DNA of 23,134 nt. Source: Clostridia bacterium. GTDB taxonomy: Bacteria > Bacillota_A > Clostridia > Oscillospirales > CAG-272. The DNA is taken from the NCBI GenBank assembly GCA_017632155.1, contig JAGBRZ010000197.1, positions 1 through 23,134 of the forward strand, written 5' to 3'. How positions within the stretch are numbered: position 1 is the first letter of the stretch; each line of letters opens with the position of its first letter. Position numbers and translations under genes: made by a program. Below are positions 15,202 through 21,299 of the stretch, piece by piece. The notes beneath the pieces were generated by a model, which was not told the origin of the DNA, ran no database searches, and saw only the letters and a list, made by a program, of their open reading frames with translations.

Positions 15202-16500
15202 TTAATTCCTTCCGGGACGCTGTGGGATGGGAATGATTTCGCCGTCGGTGCAGACGATCTTTTTGAGAACCCAATCCGCATCGGTGTAAACTTGCCATTT
15301 TTCATCTTTTTCGATAGCATTCCACTCTTCGACCGTGCCCTCGTAAGTGATTTCGGCTTTGCAAGCATAAAACGCGCCGTAGCCGATCTTTTTAAGTGCT
15401 TTGCCGAAGGTGATGCTTTCAAGACCCATACAATGACTGAAGCTATCGTCCTGAATCTCAACGAGGTTTTCACTACCCTTTACCTCCTTGAGCCCATCAC
15501 AGCTCCAGAAAGTCATCTTGGGAAGCACAGTATATCCGTTGAGATCAACGCTTACAAGATCATCGCAGAATTCAAACACGGAGGTGCCCATTTCCTGAAG
15601 ACTTGCGGGAAGGGTGATGCTTTCAAGGTTGGTAAAGCTAAATGCGCTGCCTTTGATGGCAGTTACACAATCGGGAATTTCGATATGAGTAAGCCCAAGA
15701 GCTCCCGAAAAAGCATTGCGTCCGATGATCTCAACGCTTCCGTCGGCGGGAATTACGCTTGTTTTGCATCCGCGGATGAGGGTCTTTGTTGCCTTTTCAA
15801 TGATGCAGTTTCCGCTGCTCATATAGACCTCGTTATCGGGGGAAACCTCGATCTTTTCTATCTTTTCACCTTCACCGCTCGAGAAAAGCCAGGTGCGGAG
15901 CTTTTCGACCTTTGCGCCGATATATACGCTTTCAATATTGGGGCAGCACTTCATAATAGTATCGTCGAATTTTTCAACGGTGTCGGATATGATGAGATGC
16001 TTTACATCCGTGCTTCCGTATGAGCTCATCGCATTCATATGAACGTTGTCACCGCTGTTTCTATGATCGTGATAAGGCCCCATTATCATCTCAACGACCG
16101 GCAAGCCGTCATAGGTGGTTGCGATCACAACGGTCTCCTCGGTGCAGGCGCCAAAGCTTACAAAGCGGGCAGTCTCGCCGTCTTCTCTGATCTCATAAAC
16201 AAGTCCCTTGGTTCCGTCATGCTCGGGCGGGGCCTGAACCTCGGAGTTTGTATCCTCCGCGCGGAGAGGCGGGGGATTGTAGCTGCCCTGCTCTCTTTCA
16301 ATCAGCAAAGAGGGAAGCGCAAGAGCGGCGATCAAAAGGCACGCGGCAGCTGCCGATGCTATGGCTACGTAGCGGTTAATTCTTTTGGCAAATGCAGGTT
16401 TTTTCGCGGTTTTTTCGCCGTAATATTCCATTGCTTCGCCGATATAGCACGAGTCGATGTGGTCGAAAGCTGACATCAGCTTTTCGTTTTTGTTTTTCAT
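15202..16500 (-). CDS. Predicted membrane anti-sigma partner of S3 with LRR ectodomain (A3)
   Basis: This is a 432-residue single-pass protein. The cytosolic residues 1-42 hold EKLMSAFDHIDSCYIGEAM (6-24), the motif shared with the other sigma-linked membrane proteins. The membrane helix is about 43-66. The outside part starts with the cap DGTKGLVYEI (95). It continues with BspA-type repeats (ITLPASLQEMGTSVFEFCDDL; AFYACKAEITYEGT) and ends with EWNAIEKDEKW and CTDGEI. The gene overlaps S3 by ATGA, and its ribosome site AAAGGAAGG lies in the last codons of S3. Likely role: hold S3 at the membrane until the LRR domain meets its ligand. This is inferred; LRR ectodomains are not the textbook anti-sigma sensor. 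Confidence 0.75.
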   Translation of the reverse strand: MKNKNEKLMSAFDHIDSCYIGEAMEYYGEKTAKKPAFAKRINRYVAIASAAAACLLIAALALPSLLIEREQGSYNPPPLRAEDTNSEVQAPPEHDGTKGLVYEIREDGETARFVSFGACTEETVVIATTYDGLPVVEMIMGPYHDHRNSGDNVHMNAMSSYGSTDVKHLIISDTVEKFDDTIMKCCPNIESVYIGAKVEKLRTWLFSSGEGEKIEKIEVSPDNEVYMSSGNCIIEKATKTLIRGCKTSVIPADGSVEIIGRNAFSGALGLTHIEIPDCVTAIKGSAFSFTNLESITLPASLQEMGTSVFEFCDDLVSVDLNGYTVLPKMTFWSCDGLKEVKGSENLVEIQDDSFSHCMGLESITFGKALKKIGYGAFYACKAEITYEGTVEEWNAIEKDEKWQVYTDADWVLKKIVCTDGEIIPIPQRPGRN

Positions 16501-17054
16501 AACAGTATTCCTTCCTTTCTCAGTTCTTCTTCGAGTCTGCGGCGCATTCTCATAAGTAGCATTTTGATCTTGCCCTCGGAAAAGCCCGTGCGGGCGGAGA
16601 TCTCCTTGACGCTTTCCATCAGAAAATAGCGCATAACAAAGACTGCGCGATCGCTCTTTTCCTCTGCGGCGAGGAAGCGGTTTATCACTTCACCCGCGAG
16701 AGTCGATTCGTATTTTTCGCTCAAAGTTGAGCCGTCGGAGAGATCGGACAGAAGCTCGTCGCTGACGATCAGAACGTTTCCGCCACGCTTTCCCGCCGAC
16801 TCCGCACGGAGCTTATCTATCGCGCGACTCCGGATTATCGCGGCGATATATGCCCGCAGGTCGCAAGGCCGCTCGGGCGGAATGCGATTCCACAGCTCAA
16901 AAAGAACGTCGTTGAAGCACTCTTCCGAGTCCTCGCGCCTTGAAAGAAAGTTTTCGGCAATGTGCATTATCAGCTTGCCGTATTTTTTCGTCACCTCGCG
17001 AAGACACGCCTCGTCACGGGCAAAAAAGAGATCAATTATTCTTTTGTCTTCCAT
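16497..17054 (-). CDS. Sigma-70 family (ECF-like) sigma factor, S3
   Basis: This 185-residue protein has region 2 at 4-90 (EDSEECFNDVLFELW; DLRAYIAAIIRSRAIDKLR) and region 4 at about 122-180 with a helix-turn-helix (VKEISARTGFSEGKIKMLLM). It ends in RKEGILL, whose codons hold the ribosome site of A3. It is the first gene of a three-gene operon with A3 and the sigma2-TM-LRR fusion, read from a housekeeping promoter at 17122-17150. Its region 2 is the closest in position and pattern to that of the fusion protein, which suggests the fusion arose from a copy of this pair. Confidence 0.9.
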   Translation of the reverse strand: MEDKRIIDLFFARDEACLREVTKKYGKLIMHIAENFLSRREDSEECFNDVLFELWNRIPPERPCDLRAYIAAIIRSRAIDKLRAESAGKRGGNVLIVSDELLSDLSDGSTLSEKYESTLAGEVINRFLAAEEKSDRAVFVMRYFLMESVKEISARTGFSEGKIKMLLMRMRRRLEEELRKEGILL

Positions 17055-17061
17055 CTTTCAT

Positions 17062-17080
17062 TCCTCCTTCATCCTATAAG
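17062..17080 (-). promoter_or_regulatory. Leader element shared by the sigma genes (S3 copy)
   Basis: CTTATAGGATGAAGGAGGA on the minus strand resembles the S1 element with a one-base shift. It contains the ribosome site GAAGGAGG, 9 nt before the ATG at 17054. Confidence 0.4.
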
Positions 17081-17121
17081 ACGAAATTTAGCCCGCGCAG
17101 GTAACGGATTTCTGCAAATTT

Positions 17122-17150
17122 ATTTTATCATATTGCAAATAATTTGTCAA
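17122..17150 (-). promoter_or_regulatory. SigmaA-type promoter of sigma operon S3
   Basis: On the minus strand TTGACA (17150-17145), a 17-nt spacer and TAAAAT (17127-17122). The leader is about 60 nt. A partial inverted repeat TGCAA-N15-TTGCA overlaps the -10 region; it is only loosely like the S1/S2 repeat. Confidence 0.82.
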
Positions 17151-17246
17151 GGAAGAAAAACGCGCGGGGCTTTCATTAAGTAACAAGAAGCGGATCTGAC
17201 TTTTTATTGCTGATCCTTATTTGAGAACGATCTTGTATGGGAAACA

Positions 17247-17284
17247 GAAAAAGCAGGATCGCCTTTTCGGGGGATCCTGCTTTT
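17247..17284 (-). terminator. Terminator of sigma operon S4
   Basis: AAAAGCAGGATC (17249-17260) and GATCCTGCTTTT (17273-17284) form a 12-bp stem with a 12-nt loop, with a T run on the minus strand. It lies 17 nt past the stop of the gene ending at 17301. Confidence 0.87.
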
Positions 17285-17300
17285 AGGAAATATATTGATT

Positions 17301-18662
17301 TTATGGCTTTGCGACACCGTCGGAGCAATTAATAAGCTCAACGGGTATCTTTGCCTGCGAATCGGGCTCGTCCATAAGAGTATTCCATCCCACGCCCTTC
17401 TTGACCGCGTTCCACTGTTCTACCGTTCCTGCGAAATTAATTGTCGACAAATTAAAATTAGCATAGAATGCTTGCTGACCTATTTCGCTCAGATTTGTGC
17501 CGAGTGTGATCGAGGTAAGCGATCTGCAAGCCGAAAACGCATGATCGCCTATATGCGTAACGTTTTCGAATCCGATAATCTCCGTGAGATTATTTGCATT
17601 ATAAAAGGCTCCTCTCGGTATCTCCGTGTAGCCGTTCAGATCAACGGTTTTTAGTTTTTCACAAACCGCAAACGCGTGAGCTTGCAGTTTTTTCAAATTT
17701 CCAGGTAAAACAACACTTCCCAAGCTGCTGTGACTGAACGCTTCGTTTTCAATCGTTTCGATGCCTTCGGGTAAGACGATAGATTTATAGGGATAAAAAT
17801 AAAATGCCTTTTCACCAATCGTAGTTACGCTGCCATCAGCGGGGATCTCAGCCTCTCCGTATGCCAGAATCAAGATCTTGCTCTGCGTTTCTACAAGGCA
17901 ATTTCCTTTTGAGAAAAAGTATTGATTGTCGGGCGACACTTCAATGCTCTTAAGATTATATACATTTTTAGGTTCCGAGGCAAACAACGGACGCATAAAT
18001 TTGACATTCGCGCCGATATAGATACTTTCAAGATTCGGGCAAAGGTCAAATATTCCTTGATAAATCTCCTCTACCGTGTCAGACACAGTGATGCTCTTGG
18101 CATAGCTGTTTCCGCAATACTGCGGATCCATTCCGCATAGAAAGGCTTCGTTCCTCATCTGTGTGACGGGAAGACCCTTAAATGTCGAAGCGATAACGAT
18201 ATTCTCCTCGGTGCAGAACCCAAATCCAATGAAAGACGCGCTCACGCCGTCGGCATTTATCTGATATTCAAGTCCTTCACTTCCGTCGCTTATGCGCTCG
18301 GTCGGTGCTCCCGTTTCCACTGCGCCTTCGCTTTCATTATTCAAATTTTCGGACTCGGTTTCAAGATTCTCGCTCTGTCCGCCGGAGGGGGCGATTCCGT
18401 CGCCAAAATCGCTCGATGCAGGAGTTATGTGGCTAATGAGCATTGATATCACGGGAATTAACGCGCCCATGAGAACGGCGCACGCGACGAGAGCGGCGGC
18501 TTGTTTCCAAGCGGTGAAGACCTTTGTCTTCTTCGACTGCTCTGCCTCCCTCTTCGGTGAGACGGGCGGGCGAATCTTGGCGACTGTTTCGGCGATGAGG
18601 TCGCTGTCTATATGGTCGATAGCGTCGAGGATCCTTGTATCCTTGAAAAACTCGTTTTTCAT
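17301..18662 (-). CDS. Predicted membrane anti-sigma partner of S4 with LRR ectodomain (A4)
   Basis: This is a 453-residue single-pass protein. Residues 1-53 are cytosolic with the shared motif RILDAIDHIDSDLIAETV (10-27). The membrane helix is about 54-76. An acidic Ser/Asn/Glu-rich linker (81-125) follows, then the LRR cap DGSEGLEYQI (126), BspA-type repeats (AFSACRSLTSITLGTNLSEIG; AFYNANNLTEI) and the end cap EQWNAVKKGVGW plus CSDG. It overlaps S4 by ATGA, with its ribosome site AAGGAAGG inside the S4 end. The LRR set is more divergent from A3 and the fusion than those are from each other. The anti-sigma role is inferred from topology and gene order. Confidence 0.75.
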   Translation of the reverse strand: MKNEFFKDTRILDAIDHIDSDLIAETVAKIRPPVSPKREAEQSKKTKVFTAWKQAAALVACAVLMGALIPVISMLISHITPASSDFGDGIAPSGGQSENLETESENLNNESEGAVETGAPTERISDGSEGLEYQINADGVSASFIGFGFCTEENIVIASTFKGLPVTQMRNEAFLCGMDPQYCGNSYAKSITVSDTVEEIYQGIFDLCPNLESIYIGANVKFMRPLFASEPKNVYNLKSIEVSPDNQYFFSKGNCLVETQSKILILAYGEAEIPADGSVTTIGEKAFYFYPYKSIVLPEGIETIENEAFSHSSLGSVVLPGNLKKLQAHAFAVCEKLKTVDLNGYTEIPRGAFYNANNLTEIIGFENVTHIGDHAFSACRSLTSITLGTNLSEIGQQAFYANFNLSTINFAGTVEQWNAVKKGVGWNTLMDEPDSQAKIPVELINCSDGVAKP

Positions 18663-19216
18663 ACCATTATACCTTCCTTTTTTAGATATTCCGCAAGCTT
18701 TTTGCGGGTGCGGAAGAGCTTCATTTTGATCCTGCTCTCGCCGCTGTGCATTTGTTTTGCGATGTCGGAGGGACTCATATCGAAGAAATAGCGCATCAAG
18801 AAGATCTGACGGTCGCCCTCGCCGAGAGAGCGCAGAAATTTGCTTATCAGCTCGCCCGCGCGGCGCGATTCATAAAGCTCGGAAAGGTCGGTGCCGTCGT
18901 CGAGCATTGAAAGCAGCTCCTCGTTGACCAACTTGACCTGTCCGCCGCGCTTCCAGGCGTTGTTCGCGCGCGATTTTTTCATTGCCTGATGCCGCGTGGT
19001 TTCGGATATGAACGCCGAAAGGCTTTTCGGCTCTGTGGGCGGAATGGCATTCCAGAGTGCGAGATAGACGTCATTGACGCACTCTTCCCTATCCTCGCGC
19101 AGGGCAAGGAAATTCGAGGCGATGTAGTAGATCAGATCGCCATACTTTTTATCGACCTCCTCAAGCGCCCGTCCGTCGCGCAAGAGAAAAAGCTCGATGA
19201 TCTTTTCGTCATTCAT
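18659..19216 (-). CDS. Sigma-70 family (ECF-like) sigma factor, S4
   Basis: This 185-residue protein has region 2 at 4-90 (EDREECVNDVYLALW; FISETTRHQAMKKSR) and region 4 at about 122-180 with a helix-turn-helix (PSDIAKQMHSGESRIKMKLF). The ATG at 19216 follows GAAAGGAGAG. The frame stays open upstream to 19447, but that part would translate palindromic repeats, has no ribosome site at its start and is not matched in the paralogues, so it is taken as leader. The linker LLSMLDDGTDL groups it with S2. It is transcribed from a promoter about 300 nt upstream, through a long hairpin-rich leader. Confidence 0.88.
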   Translation of the reverse strand: MNDEKIIELFLLRDGRALEEVDKKYGDLIYYIASNFLALREDREECVNDVYLALWNAIPPTEPKSLSAFISETTRHQAMKKSRANNAWKRGGQVKLVNEELLSMLDDGTDLSELYESRRAGELISKFLRSLGEGDRQIFLMRYFFDMSPSDIAKQMHSGESRIKMKLFRTRKKLAEYLKKEGIMV

Positions 19217-19239
19217 TGTTCTCTCCTTTCTGCTTCGGC

Positions 19240-19399
19240 AATTGTAAAACTGCGTTTTACAATTGAAAACCGCGCGGCGGGGATACGCGCGCTTATCGCC
19301 GCTTGCCAAAATCAAAGATTTTGGCAGCTCCCCTCGGCGCGTGGACTCGCTTTGCTCGCCTAAGAGGTGTTTTTTCGTCGGCAAAGCCGCCGAAAAAAC
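19240..19399. repeat. Cluster of palindromes in the S4 leader
   Basis: There are three strong hairpins. At 19240-19264, an 11-bp stem (AATTGTAAAAC / GTTTTACAATT) has a TGC loop. At 19304-19326, a 10-bp stem (TGCCAAAATC / GATTTTGGCA) has an AAA loop. At 19369-19399, a 13-bp stem with one mismatch also has an AAA loop. Between them lies GC-rich sequence. It looks like a mosaic dispersed repeat inserted between the leader element (19438-19459) and the ribosome site. On transcription it would fold strongly and may tune expression of S4. Confidence 0.65.
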
Positions 19400-19437
19400 G
19401 ATTTTCATTATAATTCGCAGTATTAAACAATCGTCTT

Positions 19438-19459
19438 GTCCCTTCACTTAATAAGTACC
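19438..19459 (-). promoter_or_regulatory. Leader element shared by the sigma genes (S4 copy)
   Basis: Read on the minus strand it contains TACTTATTAAGTGAAGGGAC. It matches 19 of 22 positions in the S1 leader (5103-5124). In S1 it is 31 nt from the start codon; here it is about 220 nt away, with the palindrome cluster between. Confidence 0.5.
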
Positions 19460-19522
19460 CGTTTCTCATCTACGGTCACGCTTTTTTGCGAGAAAAGGAA
19501 AATATTTTTTGCTTCCTTTTAT

Positions 19523-19551
19523 ATAATAGCATTATTATTGGGCTTTGTCAA
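19523..19551 (-). promoter_or_regulatory. SigmaA-type promoter of sigma operon S4
   Basis: On the minus strand TTGACA (19551-19546), a 17-nt spacer and TATTAT (19528-19523). About 26 of 31 positions match the S1 promoter, spacer included, which points to common descent of the two units. Confidence 0.87.
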
Positions 19552-19602
19552 TGTGCGATATACGAGAGAAACAATCTGTTAGAAAACAAAACATAGGAGG
19601 AT

Positions 19603-19745
19603 ATGTTCGCACTCGCAAAGCAGGGGTGAAGGGGGCGCAGCCCCCCTTCATCGCTTACGATGTCATCCTGAGGCGGCGTCCGCAGACCGCCTGCCGCCAA
19701 AGGATCTCGTGCTGACCGAGTTGTTCCTCGGGCAGCGCGGTGCTG
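19603..19745 (-). repeat. Dispersed intergenic repeat, copy B
   Basis: This is an inverted copy relative to A and C. It has GTTCGCACTCGC, CAGGGGTG, the GC-rich hairpin (19628-19649) and GATGTCATCCTGAGG (19659-19673), then AAGGATCTCGTGC and CAGCGCGGTGC towards 19745. With copy C it makes a large imperfect inverted repeat whose inner ends face each other across about 165 nt. No transposase is present. Confidence 0.75.
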
Positions 19746-19799
19746 GCGAAGTGGTCTGTACAGCACCAAGAAACTAAATATATATGAAAATGGAAAATC

Positions 19800-19825
19800 A
19801 CTGTGTACTTTCAAAATTACACAGT
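19800..19825. repeat. Small perfect inverted repeat between repeat copies B and C
   Basis: ACTGTGTA (19800-19807) and TACACAGT (19818-19825) are 8-bp arms with a 10-nt spacer. It lies in AT-rich sequence with no gene. It could be an operator or part of a small element bounded by copies B and C. Confidence 0.4.
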
Positions 19826-19885
19826 AATTTCGTTTATGTTGACTATAGTAAGTGCTAACAAAGCGATTTAACTTTAGTTCTACGA

Positions 19886-19894
19886 TTATTCACA
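19886..19894 (+). other. Single DnaA-box-like sequence
   Basis: TTATTCACA fits TTATNCACA. It lies in the gene-free stretch before rpmH, the side on which oriC and dnaA sit in many Firmicutes. Only one such box is seen here, so it does not establish an origin. Confidence 0.25.
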
Positions 19895-19911
19895 TCAAAC
19901 TCCACCGTACA

Positions 19912-20048
19912 GGCACCGCGCCGCCCTTGTAAATGGGGGCGGCACGAGATCCTTCGGGCGTATATGCCTGCGGGCACGCCCTCAGGATGACATCGTCCTT
20001 TCTTGAAGAGGGGCTGCGCCCCCTTCACCCCTGCTGCGCTGCGAACAT
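19912..20048 (+). repeat. Dispersed intergenic repeat, copy C
   Basis: It has the same order of parts as copy A: GGCACGAGATCCTTCGGG, then CCTCAGGATGACATCGT (19980-19996), the GC-rich stem GGGGCTGCGCCCCCTTC, CACCCCTGC and GCGAACAT (20041-20048). It is directly oriented relative to A and inverted relative to B. It ends about 100 nt before the rpmH promoter. Confidence 0.75.
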
Positions 20049-20149
20049 CGTGCACCGCTTTGCGCTCACAATATTGCAAACTTTTCGTGAACATTCCGAA
20101 AAAAGATCAACTTTTTTGGTGAAATGACAAAAAATTTCCGCAATACCTC

Positions 20150-20179
20150 TTGACAAAAGGGGGTATTTAATATTATAAT
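20150..20179 (+). promoter_or_regulatory. SigmaA-type promoter of the rpmH operon
   Basis: TTGACA at 20150-20155, an 18-nt spacer and TATAAT at 20174-20179. The leader is about 105 nt and ends in a strong ribosome site, AAGGAGG, at 20275-20281. Confidence 0.85.
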
Positions 20180-20290
20180 ATACGATGTCATTGTGTGTGA
20201 GCGTAGTTGGCAGCATTCAGAATCGTAGCTGCTTTTGGCATTAAACCCAAACAAACGCTTCCGAATAATCACTCAAGGAGGTGCCACAAA

Positions 20291-20425
20291 ATGTTCAGAA
20301 CCTATCAGCCCAAAAAGCGTCAGCGCAAGAAGGAGCATGGCTTCAGAAAGAGAATGAGAACTCGTGACGGCAGAGAAGTACTCAAGAGACGTCGCGCAAA
20401 AGGCAGAAAGCGCCTTACCTATTAA
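20291..20425 (+). CDS. rpmH: 50S ribosomal protein L34
   Basis: This 44-residue, highly basic protein has the typical L34 sequence ([20 protein letters not shown] at the start and a KRLTY end). It is a structural part of the large ribosomal subunit. The start is fixed by AAGGAGG 9 nt upstream. It heads the conserved cluster rpmH-rnpA-yidD-yidC-jag. In many Firmicutes dnaA lies next to rpmH on the other side, but here the neighbour is the sigma/LRR island. Confidence 0.98.
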   Translation: MFRTYQPKKRQRKKEHGFRKRMRTRDGREVLKRRRAKGRKRLTY

Positions 20426-20455
20426 TTAAAGTTTTCAATTTACGCTAAATCGCTA

Positions 20456-20511
20456 TCGAAATAACCGGCGAGTGCCGACACTTAACCTGTCTGCCACGCC
20501 GGTTATTTCGA
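20456..20511 (+). promoter_or_regulatory. Long hairpin between rpmH and rnpA
   Basis: TCGAAATAACCGGCG (20456-20470) and its exact complement (20497-20511) form a 15-bp stem with a 26-nt loop. A short CTTTTTC follows 10 nt later. It could lower read-through from rpmH into rnpA or act as an RNA processing or stability element, which would fit the need for far more L34 than RNase P protein. Confidence 0.65.
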
Positions 20512-20559
20512 CGAATTACCCTTTTTCAAAACAAAATTTTCAACGGAAGCACAAGGACA

Positions 20560-20961
20560 ATGAAAAACACACCCATCAAAGAAAATCACCTTTATCAAAA
20601 GGCTTATGCGAAGGGCAAGTCGGCGCCCGGTAAATACGTCGCCGTCTATACTCTTCCCGACCGCCAGAATCACCGCTACGTCAAGGCTGACCCATGTCAC
20701 CGCCCGCTCAACCGCCTGGGGCTTACCACGGGCAAAAAGATCGGCGGCGCTGTTGTCCGCAGCCGCGCGCGCAGACTTATGCGCGAGGCTTACAGACTCA
20801 TCGAGGACGAGGGACGGCTTCTGCACGGCAATCTCATCGTGATCGCCGCGCGAGCAAAAATTGCGGATGCATCTATGCAGGATGTCAAAAAAGACCTCCT
20901 TTGGTGCTTAAAACGCGTCGGACTCATTGAAAAGCCTGCGCCCAAAGATGAAATTCAATGA
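20560..20961 (+). CDS. rnpA: Ribonuclease P protein component
   Basis: This 133-residue basic protein binds the RNase P RNA and assists 5' maturation of tRNAs. The family signature is seen in [22 protein letters not shown] (RNR motif region, about residues 58-79), and the N-terminal part contains the beta-strand segment YVAVYTLP. The ribosome site is weak (ACAAGG close to the ATG). The stop overlaps yidD by ATGA. The C-terminal tail (KPAPKDEIQ) is a short extension beyond the core. Confidence 0.96.
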   Translation: MKNTPIKENHLYQKAYAKGKSAPGKYVAVYTLPDRQNHRYVKADPCHRPLNRLGLTTGKKIGGAVVRSRARRLMREAYRLIEDEGRLLHGNLIVIAARAKIADASMQDVKKDLLWCLKRVGLIEKPAPKDEIQ

Positions 20962-21257
20962 AATATCTGTGTATCGCTCTGATTAAATTCTACAGGAAAT
21001 ATCTTTCAAGACTGAAATCGAATCCCACTTGTCGGTTCACTCCGACTTGCTCTGCCTATGCCCTTGAGGCATACAGTAAACGCGGCTTTATCGTAGGAAC
21101 CATACTGACGGTATGGCGCATCCTCCGTTGCAATCCATTTTGCGCGGGCGGATACGACCCCGTGCCCGAGCACGGTCTGCGAAACAGGGATACAGTCAAA
21201 AGAGGTATCAGTCTCTGTAACGATGACTGCGACGACGGACAAGATTCCGCCGAATAA
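20958..21257 (+). CDS. yidD: Membrane protein insertion efficiency factor YidD
   Basis: This 99-residue protein has the family hallmarks [28 protein letters not shown] and [14 protein letters not shown]. YidD is a small membrane-associated protein encoded between rnpA and yidC in most bacteria and aids insertion of inner-membrane proteins. It overlaps rnpA by 4 nt (ATGA). The last 20 residues are polar and acidic ([12 protein letters not shown]) and variable in the family. Confidence 0.96.
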   Translation: MKYLCIALIKFYRKYLSRLKSNPTCRFTPTCSAYALEAYSKRGFIVGTILTVWRILRCNPFCAGGYDPVPEHGLRNRDTVKRGISLCNDDCDDGQDSAE

Positions 21258-21299
21258 CACGAGAGGAAATTCCGCGGTCCGCGCGGAAAAGAAAGACAA

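Noticed and set aside
19217..19447. N-terminal extension of sigma factor S4 (77 more residues in frame)
   Set aside because: It would translate palindromic repeats, has no ribosome site at its start and has no counterpart in the three 185-residue paralogues. A strong GAAAGGAG precedes the ATG at 19216.
19603..20048. Insertion sequence bounded by repeat copies B and C
   Set aside because: There is no transposase or reading frame between them, and copy A shows the repeat also occurs alone. Kept as dispersed repeats only.
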